From positions 2,976,001 to 3,040,000 of the forward strand of contig NZ_CP132932.1 of the NCBI RefSeq assembly GCF_040358985.1: 64,000 nucleotides of DNA, given 5' to 3'. The notes under the pieces were generated by a model. That model did no database searches, was not told the origin of the DNA, and worked only from the letters and a program-made list of their open reading frames with translations. The stretch is from Tunturibacter empetritectus. Lineage in GTDB: Bacteria; Acidobacteriota; Terriglobia; Terriglobales; Acidobacteriaceae. Made by a program: the position numbers and the translations under genes. Positions 8,230-16,686 of this stretch are shown here, in pieces (position 1 is the stretch's first letter; the number at the start of each line of letters is the position of its first letter).

Positions 8230-8847
8230 TTAGCTTCGTCCGTTGTCGCTCCACTCGTAGACGACTACGCCTAGGTCGTTGAGGGTTTTGATGACGGCTT
8301 CCACGTTGCGGCGAACCTCGGGGCGTGCGGCTACAGGGACTGAGTGGGCCTCTTCGACGGCGACGACGCGACCATAGGGCCAGGAGTTTTCGGGGATGGC
8401 GTTGAGCGCGGTAGGCAGGTCGATGACGCGCACGTTCAGGTCGCGGCGGCGGGCGCCGATGGGCCGCAGCATTCCGCCAACGCCGAGGCCGCTGGTGTTG
8501 CTGTCGGCGACGACTACGTGAAGGGTTGCCATCTCGCCCTGCACGGTGAGGTAGGGATTCTCCCAGAGAGTGAGGCTCTTGACGGCCATGTAGCGGGTCT
8601 TCGATGGGGGCGGGATCAGCTCCATCTGCTGGCGAGCGAGGTTGTTCTCCTGCTGGTGTTCGGCGGCGAGGGCGTTCTGCTCGGCGACGTTGGGAATGGC
8701 TGGGATCGCGGGCCGGGAACAGCCGGAGAGGGCGAGCGAAAGCAGAAGAGCGGCGGGAAGGAGCGCGTCTCGTAGCAGCGAATAGCTTTCGGGCGGCGAG
8801 TGTCTGGACAGCGAATGTCGGGATAGCGAGGGCACGAACACCAGCAT
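8230..8847 (-). CDS. Predicted lipoprotein of unknown function
   Basis: A 205-aa protein has a lipobox, LALSGC, with the cysteine near residue 43, so the mature protein would be lipid-anchored. The leader is unusually long and begins with a duplicated SLSRH motif encoded by a short tandem repeat. The start may therefore be further downstream, though no better ATG exists. The mature part has a helical, Gln/Glu-rich N-terminus, then a region with LTLWENPYLTVQGEMATLHVVVAD. Its C-terminus (NVEAVIKTLNDLGVVVYEWSD) looks like a small alpha/beta domain. I recognise no family. Confidence 0.6.
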   Translation of the reverse strand: MLVFVPSLSRHSLSRHSPPESYSLLRDALLPAALLLSLALSGCSRPAIPAIPNVAEQNALAAEHQQENNLARQQMELIPPPSKTRYMAVKSLTLWENPYLTVQGEMATLHVVVADSNTSGLGVGGMLRPIGARRRDLNVRVIDLPTALNAIPENSWPYGRVVAVEEAHSVPVAARPEVRRNVEAVIKTLNDLGVVVYEWSDNGRS

Positions 8848-8909
8848 ATCAAGCGATGGCGACGATCAAAAGGTCAAAGTTCCTGGCAATTTTTGATGAA
8901 GACGAGTGG

Positions 8910-9692
8910 TTATCGTCCTGTCCACACGGCGGGGCGTTTTTCCAGGAAGGCCTTGGTGCCTTCTTCTTTGTCGGCGGTTCCGCAGAGCCTTCCGAAGATC
9001 TTTGCTTCCATGTCGATGGCTTCTTCGAGGCCGATCTCGCTGCCGTCGCGGACTGCCTCGAGGCATGCGGCGACGGCCAGGGGGGCCATGGTGACGATGG
9101 TTTTGGCGAGAGCTTCGGCGCGCTCCATGAGTTTTTCTGCGGGCAGGACTTCCTCTACCAGACCGATTCGCAGGGCTTCGGCGGCGCTGATCATCTCGCC
9201 GGTAAGCAGGAGTTTGAGGGCCATGGGCTGGCCGACGAGGCGTGGGAGCCGCTGGGTTCCGCCGTAGCCGGGGATGAGGCCGAGTTTGACCTCGGGCTGC
9301 CCGAGGCGCGCATTCTCGCTGGCGAGGCGCATGGTGCAGGCCATGGCCAGTTCGCAGCCGCCGCCGAGGGCGAAGCCGTTGATGCAGGCGATGACGGGCT
9401 TGCCGCAGGTCTCAATGAGGCGAAAGACGCTCTGGCCGCGGCGGGCTTTAGCCTCTCCTGCTGCGGCGTCTGTGGCGGCGAGCTCTTTGATATCTGCGCC
9501 GGCGGCGAAGGCCTTTTCGCCTGCGCCGGTGAGGAGGATGACCCGGACGGCGGGGTCTGCGGCGAGTGTTGAGAATACGGCTTCTAGTTCGTTGAAGACC
9601 TGGGTGTTCAGGGCGTTGAGCACCTGGGGGCGGTTGAGCGTGACGCGCGCTACCTGATCCTTTACCTCGTACAGCAACGTCTCGTAGTTCAC
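8910..9692 (-). CDS. Enoyl-CoA hydratase/isomerase family protein (crotonase)
   Basis: The 260-aa length is typical of the crotonase superfamily. The oxyanion-hole segment AAGADIKEL, the glutamate in GGGCELAMAC and the second catalytic region QPEVKLGLIPGYGGTQRLPR are all present. This pattern fits a true 2-trans-enoyl-CoA hydratase (beta-oxidation or butyrate-type metabolism) rather than an isomerase-only member. It is transcribed divergently from the ribH-nusB pair. The upstream gap carries a 12-bp tandem repeat. Confidence 0.92.
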   Translation of the reverse strand: MNYETLLYEVKDQVARVTLNRPQVLNALNTQVFNELEAVFSTLAADPAVRVILLTGAGEKAFAAGADIKELAATDAAAGEAKARRGQSVFRLIETCGKPVIACINGFALGGGCELAMACTMRLASENARLGQPEVKLGLIPGYGGTQRLPRLVGQPMALKLLLTGEMISAAEALRIGLVEEVLPAEKLMERAEALAKTIVTMAPLAVAACLEAVRDGSEIGLEEAIDMEAKIFGRLCGTADKEEGTKAFLEKRPAVWTGR

Positions 9693-9708
9693 AGACCTCT
9701 CCTCTGGC

Positions 9709-9756
9709 TATCTCGTGGGCGATCTCGTGGGCGATCTCGTGGGCGATGTGGTGCCC
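9709..9756. repeat. 12-bp tandem repeat in a divergent promoter region
   Basis: Three head-to-tail units of GATCTCGTGGGC (the first begins TATCTC) cover 9709-9744, and a decayed fourth follows. It lies between the crotonase gene and ribH, directly upstream of the ribH -10 box. Repeat number here could change promoter spacing. Confidence 0.8.
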
Positions 9757-9769
9757 GCACTCCAGACGA

Positions 9770-9775
9770 TACAAT
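9770..9775 (+). promoter_or_regulatory. ribH: -10 box TACAAT before the ribH fusion gene
   Basis: TACAAT ends 7 nt before the ATG at 9783, so transcription would start at or next to the start codon. No Shine-Dalgarno sequence is present. The arrangement matches that in front of leuS, including the sequence TACAATCG. Confidence 0.35.
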
Positions 9776-9782
9776 CGAATCT

Positions 9783-10664
9783 ATGATTAAGGGAATTACG
9801 CACGTCAGCGCGATTGCATCGGGGGCTGAGTTTGACCGTGTCTCGAGCCTGTTTTCCGCTCTTGGTTTCGAACAGGGCAACGGATGGCAGGATGCGCAGG
9901 GTCGCGGCGCTGCCTTTCTTGCGCCGATCGGCAACCTTGAGTTTGTTACGGGTAGAGAGCCCGCGGTGCCGACGGTGTTGATCGAGGTTACGCAGCTGGA
10001 CCACATCCGTTCGCTCGTAGAAAAGTGGCTGCTCGCAAGCTATCGCACGGAGGAGGTTCCGGAGATTCTCTCTGCTGCGGAGCTGACGCACTGGAACAGC
10101 AGACTGTTCACGGTTCAAATTACGACTGAGCTGCGGCTTGGGTTCTGGCAGTCGGAGAATCCGCTGCATGGCCAGCCTGAGGCTGTGGAGGGCGACCTGA
10201 GCGCGGTGGATATGCGCTTCGCGGTGGTGACGACGCGCTGGAATACGGTGATTACCGACAGGCTGCTGCAGGGGTCGCTGGATGCGCTTCATCGCAGCGG
10301 CGCGGCGCGAGCGGACATTGAGATTTTTCGGGTTCCTGGGGCGTGGGAGGTGCCGTCGGCTGCGCGCACACTGGCGGAGTCGAAGAGGTTCGATGCGATT
10401 ATCACGCTGGGGTGTTTGCTGCGTGGGGAGACGGCGCACTATGAAGCGATTTACAACGAGGTGGCGCGGGGGATTGGCCAGTCGCAGCAGGAGACTGGGG
10501 TTCCGCATGCGTTCGGGGTGCTGACCTGCGAGACGCTGGAGCAGGCGCTGGACCGCGCGGGGTTGAAGGCGGGAAATAAGGGCTTTGAGGCGGCCAGCGC
10601 GGCGATTGAGATGGTGTCGATCCAGCGCAAGCTCGCGGCGCAGAACGGCCAGGGGAAAAAATAA
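9783..10664 (+). CDS. ribH: VOC-like domain fused to 6,7-dimethyl-8-ribityllumazine synthase
   Basis: Residues ~143-283 are a complete lumazine synthase, which joins the ribityl-uracil and the dihydroxybutanone phosphate in riboflavin synthesis. Visible are the FAVVTTRWN start, VPGAWEVP, GCLLRGETAHYE with the catalytic His at 219, FGVLTCETLEQA and RAGLKAGNKGFEAA. Residues 1-~135 are an added domain. Its pattern (THVSAIAS, FDRVSSLFSALGFE, AAFL, NLEFVTG) resembles half of a glyoxalase/VOC fold. Standard RibH is ~155 aa. An internal ATG at codon 144 (10212) has no close ribosome binding site, and the frame is continuous, so a fusion is favoured. The stop overlaps the nusB start (TAATG). Confidence 0.85.
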   Translation: MIKGITHVSAIASGAEFDRVSSLFSALGFEQGNGWQDAQGRGAAFLAPIGNLEFVTGREPAVPTVLIEVTQLDHIRSLVEKWLLASYRTEEVPEILSAAELTHWNSRLFTVQITTELRLGFWQSENPLHGQPEAVEGDLSAVDMRFAVVTTRWNTVITDRLLQGSLDALHRSGAARADIEIFRVPGAWEVPSAARTLAESKRFDAIITLGCLLRGETAHYEAIYNEVARGIGQSQQETGVPHAFGVLTCETLEQALDRAGLKAGNKGFEAASAAIEMVSIQRKLAAQNGQGKK

Positions 10665-11086
10665 TGGGGACACGCCGCAAGTCGCGCGAACTTACGATGC
10701 AGATGTTGTTTCAGGGTGATCTGGGCAAGCAGTCGCCCGAGCAGGTGCAGAAGCTCTTCTGGGCATCGGTGGAAGATGTGGATGCCGAGACGCGTGGGTT
10801 TGCGGAGGATCTTTACCGCATTGCGACGACTCGGGATGAGGAGATCGACAAGCTGATTGAAGAGCATGCGCAGAACTGGCGGCTGGAGCGGATGCCGGTG
10901 GTGGATCGAAATCTGCTGCGGGCTTCGGTGGCGGAGATGCTGGGATTTCCTAATACGCCTGCTGCGATCATCATCAACGAGACGCTGGAGATTGGACGGC
11001 GGTACGCGGCGCCGGAGTCGATTCACTTTCTGAATGGCGTGCTGGATGCGATTGCGCGGGATTTGTTGAAGAGGCGGCTAGCGTAG
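10664..11086 (+). CDS. nusB: Transcription antitermination factor NusB
   Basis: A 140-aa all-helical protein of the NusB family, which works with NusE (ribosomal protein S10) in rRNA antitermination. RRKSRELTMQMLFQ at the start, VVDRNLLRASVAEML in the middle and PAAIIINETLEIGRRYA followed by FLNGVLDAIAR at the end are the family hallmarks. The start codon overlaps the ribH stop, giving translational coupling; ribH-nusB pairs are common in bacteria. Hairpin element C follows 6 nt after the stop. Confidence 0.96.
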   Translation: MGTRRKSRELTMQMLFQGDLGKQSPEQVQKLFWASVEDVDAETRGFAEDLYRIATTRDEEIDKLIEEHAQNWRLERMPVVDRNLLRASVAEMLGFPNTPAAIIINETLEIGRRYAAPESIHFLNGVLDAIARDLLKRRLA

Positions 11087-11092
11087 AAGCTG

Positions 11093-11285
11093 TCCTGCCG
11101 GACGGGCGCCCTGCGCGGGCGGCGGTCACTTCGTGACTTGTATACCGCTTCGCTTGGTGCTCCCGTTGGTCGCAAGATGGATTTCGTGCCGACCAACGGG
11201 AGGACCGTTAGTGTTATGTGCTGCCTAGACCGGTATACGCGTCACGAAGTGACCGCCGCCCGCGCAGGGCGCTCGTCCGGCAGGA
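11093..11285. repeat. Long-hairpin intergenic element, copy C (most intact)
   Basis: The left arm 11093-11137 and right arm 11241-11285 are 45 nt each and complementary at 44 positions. The pairing extends through GTATACCG further in. The centre holds a perfect hairpin CTCCCGTTGGTCG / CGACCAACGGGAG. The element lies precisely between convergent genes: 6 nt after the nusB stop and 7 nt before the stop of the next, minus-strand, gene. Confidence 0.9.
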
Positions 11286-11292
11286 CCAGTTT

Positions 11293-13773
11293 CTAGGAGG
11301 TCGCCTTACGCGGCTTCTGCACCAGCAGGTTTGGAGCGACGATGTTTCCATTCACATCCGGCAACTTCGGTGCGAGTGGGGTTGTCGTGTCCTTGTAGGT
11401 GCCGTCGGCCTGTTTGGTGATGAGGTGGACGGCGTTGTCTCCTGTGGTGCCAGCGTAGAAGGTCTGGTTGTCTGCGCTGACCACGCCGACGATCGGCGCG
11501 ATGGGAGTTCCGAGCGCGGTCGACAGGGGGATGCTGCTCAGGGTTCCGGCGCCGGTGGTCTGGGGGATGTAGGTGGGTACAACGGCTCCGCTGCCCTGGT
11601 AGGTGACGAAGGCGATCTTAGAGTCAGAGGTGGGAAAGACGCCGGTGATGGCCGAGGCGGTGACGCCGGGGAGCGCGCCGGTGAAGGCGGTGGAGGTGGT
11701 GAACTTCTGCGGTGTCGTTATGGGTGTTTGACCGGGGCAGGCACCAATAGGCAGGCTCGGAACGGTACCGCCGGGTGGAACTCCGATCGCGAGGTCCGTC
11801 AGGGTCGGCGCGGGCGTAACGGTTGCGCCGAGAACATGGAGGCCATCGTTGGTGGTGGCGATGCGGTCGGTCTGCGGACCGAGGACGCCGGCGTCAGGAT
11901 AGAAGAGGTTGGTGGTGGTCGAGGAGGTTGTGGCGGCGCCTCCGACGATCGTTGTCACCGGGCAGTAGGAGCGGGCTGTGGTTGGGTTGCCGCCGAAGAA
12001 GGCTCCGACGCTTGGGACCCCGATTGCAACGTCGGTGGTGGCTTGAGAGGAGGTGGTCTGGTACCAGCCGGTGAAGGTGGAGTGAACTAGCAGGGTGTTG
12101 TTGGGGGTTGTGACGCCGGTGGAGGAGTTATAGTCGCCGAGGGTGATGTAGACGGTGGAGTTGTCGGGCGAGAAGACGGCATGGGTGGCGACGCCGCCGT
12201 ACTGAGTCTGAATGCCGGCGCTGCTGGTGGTGGTTCCGGTGGTTCCGGTGCTTTTGCCGCTGGTGTTGTAGAGGTAGACGAACTGGCGGATGGGGTCGGT
12301 GATGACCAGGGTGGTACCGTCCGGCGAGAGTGCGATCACATTGCCGGGTACGGTGATGTCCTGAGCGGCTAAGCTGTTTGTGGTCGCGCTGAAGGTCATG
12401 AGTTCGAAGGAGCTTCCCATGTAGATGGAGCTGCCGTCGTTGCTGATGACCATGGAGTTGGGCTGATAGGGCAGGCGCACCGGGTTTCCGAGTTGAGGCT
12501 GCGTGAAGTCGACGGGTACGAGATAGAACGAGTTGGTGCTCGCGATATAGAGGTTGGTGCTGTTGACGCCAGGGGCTGTGACGAGGACTGGATTCGAGGT
12601 GACTGCTTTTCCGTTGCCGAAGAGGCCAATCTGGTTGAACGGGGACGGATTGCAGGTGGGGGGCTGGCAGACTGCGGTGATGGCGGCTGCGCCCGGAAAG
12701 ATGGGGGTCACCGAGGCGGCTGACGCAGCGGGAATGGTTGTAGGGGTGGTGGATTCGAAGTTAAGGGTGAGGCCAGTGAGGATGGTTCCGTACTGATCCG
12801 TTGCCACCGCGTTGATCGGTTGCACATTGTTGGGATTTACGGTCACGCTGGTGGCGTTGCCTGTTCCGATGGGAGCGGTGAGAGCGATCGAGGTCGGAGG
12901 GCAGGTGGAGAAGAAGCCAGCGGAGCTTCCTGCGTTTGAGATGTTTGCGGTGATGACGGTGGATCCGGGCTGCTGCGCGGTGGCGACGCCGTTCTCGTCG
13001 ATGGTGACGACGGATGCGGTCTGCGGGGCGTAGGAGAGATGGCCGACCTGGCAGCTGATGTTGGCACCATTTCCGGCTAGCACTCTGGCCGCCAGTTGGC
13101 TGGTGACGGACTGGGAGACGCAACCGGTTGCCGCGACTGCGTTGGCGGTTGGAGTGACGGGGACGGCACAGCAGCCGTTGCCGTTGGTGGTTTGCGTGCA
13201 GGTCGAAGTCTGTGTATCGAACGCGGCGGGGCTGCAGTTGGTGGCCGGATCATTGGCGCAGTCGGTTGAGAGCGCTCCAAGGGTCACGTTGGTGACCACG
13301 GGATGGATGAAGATCGGGAGCGGATTGCTGCTGACTCCGTTGCCGTTGACTACGACGTAGACTGTTCCGGATTTGTTGGTGGGGTTGCAGGTGGTGAAGT
13401 CGGCGATGCCGCCGCCGGTGTTCCTGTTCCAGGTGCCTGCGCAGAGCCGGCCGGTGGTTGGCTGCACGTCGGCGATGGTCATATCCGGCTGTCCATTGGG
13501 GAGGAAGGTGGCGTAGGTGTAGCCGGACACCGTTACAGTGGTGCCCTTGCAATCGATGGCGGACGGTGAGCTGACCTGACCGATCTGCGCAAAGTTCAAC
13601 GATATGCCGAAGATCTTGGGTTGGAGGTTAATGGTCGCTATCTGACCGACGACAGGGCCGGTGTCACCGCCGTTGCAGAAGACCGCGGCTGTTTTTTTGG
13701 AGCAACCCGAGATCGAGACACCAAAAGGAATCGTGAAAAGCAAAAGAAAGACTAACGTGAGAAACCGACGCAT
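11293..13773 (-). CDS. Large secreted lipoprotein with Ig-like and beta-propeller regions
   Basis: An 826-aa protein with a signal peptide and lipobox SISGC (Cys 24). The first half has Ser/Thr-rich beta-sandwich-like segments. One resembles a bacterial Ig-like domain 2 repeat (VVTIDENGVATAQQPGSTVITA). The second half repeats blocks such as NSMVISNDGSSIYMG, VIALSPDGTTLVI and HAVFSPDNSTVYITL, the signature of a beta-propeller of the YVTN/lactonase type. Many cysteines (for example NGCCAVP) suggest disulfides outside the cytoplasm. It is probably a surface binding or adhesion protein; the ligand is unknown. Confidence 0.8.
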   Translation of the reverse strand: MRRFLTLVFLLLFTIPFGVSISGCSKKTAAVFCNGGDTGPVVGQIATINLQPKIFGISLNFAQIGQVSSPSAIDCKGTTVTVSGYTYATFLPNGQPDMTIADVQPTTGRLCAGTWNRNTGGGIADFTTCNPTNKSGTVYVVVNGNGVSSNPLPIFIHPVVTNVTLGALSTDCANDPATNCSPAAFDTQTSTCTQTTNGNGCCAVPVTPTANAVAATGCVSQSVTSQLAARVLAGNGANISCQVGHLSYAPQTASVVTIDENGVATAQQPGSTVITANISNAGSSAGFFSTCPPTSIALTAPIGTGNATSVTVNPNNVQPINAVATDQYGTILTGLTLNFESTTPTTIPAASAASVTPIFPGAAAITAVCQPPTCNPSPFNQIGLFGNGKAVTSNPVLVTAPGVNSTNLYIASTNSFYLVPVDFTQPQLGNPVRLPYQPNSMVISNDGSSIYMGSSFELMTFSATTNSLAAQDITVPGNVIALSPDGTTLVITDPIRQFVYLYNTSGKSTGTTGTTTSSAGIQTQYGGVATHAVFSPDNSTVYITLGDYNSSTGVTTPNNTLLVHSTFTGWYQTTSSQATTDVAIGVPSVGAFFGGNPTTARSYCPVTTIVGGAATTSSTTTNLFYPDAGVLGPQTDRIATTNDGLHVLGATVTPAPTLTDLAIGVPPGGTVPSLPIGACPGQTPITTPQKFTTSTAFTGALPGVTASAITGVFPTSDSKIAFVTYQGSGAVVPTYIPQTTGAGTLSSIPLSTALGTPIAPIVGVVSADNQTFYAGTTGDNAVHLITKQADGTYKDTTTPLAPKLPDVNGNIVAPNLLVQKPRKATS

Positions 13774-13861
13774 TGAACCTCCCCGTCCAACCAGAACTCA
13801 AGCTGAACGGTCACACCGCAACCGCTGAATAGCTGAACCCTTAGTGTAAAAGCTGCACAGA

Positions 13862-13923
13862 CCGGAAGCAAATCTTCCGGGCATAAATACTGTTCGAACG
13901 TTGGTTGGACGATCCAACCAACG
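13862..13923. other. Two perfect hairpins between convergently ordered minus genes
   Basis: CCGGAAG-CAAAT-CTTCCGG (13862-13880) and CGTTGGTTGG-ACGAT-CCAACCAACG (13899-13923) lie downstream of the broken peptidase gene and upstream of the lipoprotein gene. The second has a 10-bp stem but no clear T-run on either strand, so it could be a terminator for the peptidase transcript or an operator for the lipoprotein gene. Confidence 0.45.
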
Positions 13924-13991
13924 TTTCGCATCGTGGCAAGATTGCTGCCTTTCGCGAGAGATTGCGGACGGAAGAGAGACCCTGAAGACTT

Positions 13992-16047
13992 CTACTTTGC
14001 GGGCATCTCCGTCTCGAACCAGTCAAGAGCCCGCTCGAGAACGTCCCTGCGATGCGCGGGGTCGTGAAAGGCGTGTCCCTCGTTCGGGTATATCACCAAC
14101 TGCGTCTTTACGCCTTCGGCACGGAGGGCATGCCAGAACTCGAAGCTCTGGGGGGCGGGGCATTCGCCGTCGCGGTCGCCGACAACGACGAGGGTTGGAG
14201 TCTTTACTTTCTTGATGTATTCGATGGCCGAGCTTTTGGCGTAGATGTCGGCATCGTCGTAGACGGTTTTTCCGAAGAAGGGCACCATCCACTGGTCGAT
14301 GGAGTTTTCGCCGTAGTAGCTCTTCCAGTCACTGATGCCTGCGCCGGCGACCGCTGCCTTGAAGCGCGTGGTCTGGGTGACGCCGAACATGGTCATGAAG
14401 CCGCCGTAGCTCCAGCCGGTGAGGCCTTCGCGATTCCTGTCGATGGGAAGGCGCTTTTCGAGTAGGTCCATGCCGGTGAGGATGTCGTGGAGGTCGCCGT
14501 AGCCGAAGTCCTTGATGTTGGCCTGGGTGCCCGTAGCTGCCTCGCGGGTTCGGCATGAAGACGAAGTATCCGAGTGCGGAAAACGGAACGCCGCCGTAGC
14601 CGACGCCGGGCCAGCGTGGGGTGACCACAGCGGAGGGTCCGCCGTGAACGTCCACAAGCAGCGGATAATTCTTTTGAGGATCGTAGTTCGCTGGGTAGAG
14701 CAGCCACCCCTGAACTTTAAAGCCGCCGTTGGTCCATTCGATGTTCTCGGTCTTGCCCCAAGTGGGCTTGAGGCCGTCGTTGAGATGGGTGATCTGCTTC
14801 AGGTCGTGGAGTGGGCCGGCCCATACCTCAGGGGCGCGCTCGAAGGAGCTACGAATCAGCGCGATCGTGTGGTCACGGGAGAGGGAGATGCTCATGACCA
14901 GGCCGCCGGCTCCGATGGATTCGGGGAAGGTGACGCTGGCCTGCGGGATGTCTTTCCCGGTGGCGAGATCGAGTGCGGTGAGGTGGCTGTTGCCGCCTAC
15001 GTGTTCGGCGATGGCGATGAGTTCGGGCCCGGCCCAGCCGAAGTAGGCGACCGACGCGTTGCGGCTCGGGGTTAGATTCTTCGGTTCGCCTCCTGTAGAG
15101 GGGGTCAGGTAGAGATCGCCGCCGGTGGATCCTTGGTCGCTCATGATGCCGCCGATGAAGGCGATCTGCTTGCCGTTGGGCGACCAGCGGGGGACGGCAA
15201 TCTGCAGGCCGTGGAGGGGGCCGGAGATCTTTGTGGTGTCGAGGATCGACTTGGGCTGGGCGGCGGCGAGGTCCTGGGTGTAGAGCTGGGCGACCCACCA
15301 GTTGTTCTCGCCAGGGGGAGTTGCGGCGATGAAGGCGAGGCTCTTCGAATCAGGCGACCAGTTGAACTCGTAGACATGCAGATTGGCGGGCGTTATCTGA
15401 GTGAAAGCTCCATCGGCAACCTGCACGACGCCGACGCGCTGAATCTCAACTCCGTCTTCGTCGATGACGCCGGACCAGGGTTTCATAGCGGCGAGAGCAC
15501 CTGCACTGCGTGTGGCGTTTTCTACAAAGAGAAAGCCTATCGATTTGCCGTCGTGCGACCAGGCAAGGGAGTCGATGTTGCCGGTGAGGTGGGTGAGCTG
15601 CTTTGATTCGCCGGTGCTCTTCGACCAGAGGAAGACCTGATCCTGTCCCGCCTGGTCTGTCTTGGTGGTGCAGTCGGATACGAAGGCCAAGGACTCTCCG
15701 TCGGGTGACCACTTTGGATCGGAGCTGCTGCAGTCGGTTGCTCCCGATCCGGTGCTCACGATCTTTTCTTTGGCGGGGTCTGGATTCACTGCGTCGGACA
15801 GGTGAATTTGCGTACTACCGTGAGATCGGACGGACCAGGCGACGGTAGTTCCGTCGGGGGAGATGGCCGCTTCAGTGGGAATTTTTGTTTGACCGAGTGT
15901 CTCGATGAGCGAGCCAATACGCGGGTCTTTCGCGGTGGATGCGTCGGCCTCAGCTTGTGCTGCGGAGATGGGTCCAAGGAGAAGGACCGCGGTGAAGGCG
16001 ATGAGATGAAAGGAGGAGGAACACTTGCGGAGATCTGCCAAAGCCAT
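13992..16047 (-). pseudogene. S9 family prolyl oligopeptidase-type peptidase, frameshifted
   Basis: The N-terminal part reads from ATG 16047: a signal peptide, then a WD/PD40 beta-propeller with several SPDGTTVAWS-type blades. It reaches the start of the hydrolase domain at MPNPRGSYG (around 14540), where the frame is lost. The C-terminal hydrolase continues in another frame as TQANIKDFGYGDLHD and holds the whole catalytic triad: Ser in GWSYGG, Asp in VGDRDGE, His in NEGHAF. In family members about five residues (QGEAF-like) separate SYG from TQANIKD, so a 14-bp deletion would explain the break. Both halves are otherwise uninterrupted, so the mutation is recent, or a sequence error. Confidence 0.8.
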
Positions 16048-16148
16048 TCGAAAAGCCTAGCATGGAGGAGCGGTCTTTGGTCAGCGACGGAGACTGCATC
16101 CCGGCTTGTGCAATCGGCGACTTTTTGTCAAGAAAATCGGCGAAAAAT

Positions 16149-16177
16149 TTGACCTTTCGCCGTCATATTGATATTGT
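16149..16177 (+). promoter_or_regulatory. Candidate sigma-70 promoter for the ribosomal cluster
   Basis: TTGACC (16149-16154), a 17-nt spacer and TATTGT (16172-16177) form a reasonable promoter in the most AT-rich part of the region, about 500 nt upstream of rpsL. A second -10-like TATACT occurs at 16312-16317 but lacks a -35. Confidence 0.4.
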
Positions 16178-16558
16178 AAGAGGGTTCCGCGAGTATCCGG
16201 ACCGTGTCGTAGGGGAAGCTCGACGCACGGATGGGTGGAGAAAAACCCACGTAATCTTATGTTTCGCTTCCAGTCGAAGGACTGGTGGATAACGATTGCG
16301 CTATACTGGATACAAGAGATTCACCGCAGGACATTCCCGATCTGTGTTTCGCTAGATTCATAGAATCAGAATGTCGTTCGTCTGCGGCCTATCGTAATCG
16401 TGCCTGCGACACCCTCCACCCTGGATGGGCTATGCGGGCCGGGACAGCGAAACGGAGTCGGCTCATCCTTGAATGAGGAAAGACGCTCGACCACCGTCGA
16501 CTGTTTACGTCTGGTTTGTTGTATCGGTTTACAGACGCAGCAGGGAAGATCTTCGTCA

Positions 16559-16586
16559 GAGACGCTTCAGCGTTCTCACTTTTTTG
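16559..16586 (+). terminator. Possible attenuator in the rpsL leader
   Basis: A stem GAG-ACGC with loop TTCA and GCGT-(T)-CTC is followed by AC and six T residues, about 100 nt before the rpsL start. This is the form of an intrinsic terminator. In this position it could act as an attenuator or stop stray upstream transcription. The stem is short, so confidence is limited. Confidence 0.35.
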
Positions 16587-16686
16587 CGTGTACGGAGCCT
16601 GTACCGCAAGAGGCGAAGCTTGAATCCTACCTGCGCGTTTCATACAGGTTTGGTTGTAAGTTCGCGCGCGTTAACAAGGAGTTCTA

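Larger units (their letters stand above)
16048..16686. other. 639-bp gene-free region upstream of rpsL
   Basis: I find no convincing gene here; short open frames lack coding character. The region separates the divergent peptidase pseudogene from the ribosomal cluster. It is more AT-rich at 16120-16180 and contains a promoter-like pair, a 6-bp stem around 16508-16537 and a terminator-like hairpin near 16570 (listed separately). It most likely serves as a long regulatory leader for the ribosomal operon. Confidence 0.6.

Noticed and set aside
8766..8847. Duplicated SLSRH leader as a functional motif
   Set aside because: It comes from a short DNA tandem repeat and lies before the lipobox; it may not be translated at all.
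9709..9756. Short tandem repeat considered as a CRISPR remnant
   Set aside because: The units are contiguous 12-mers without spacers and no cas gene is present.
11218..12090. Plus-strand frame starting in hairpin element C
   Set aside because: It starts in the repeat and continues as low-complexity Gly-rich antisense of the lipoprotein gene.
13899..13923. 10-bp hairpin as a definite terminator
   Set aside because: There is no T-run on either strand, so it is listed only as an inverted repeat.
16048..16686. Replication origin or dif site near the skew change
   Set aside because: No DnaA-box cluster, no dnaA/dnaN, and no convincing dif-like 28-mer was seen; the skew flip alone does not decide.
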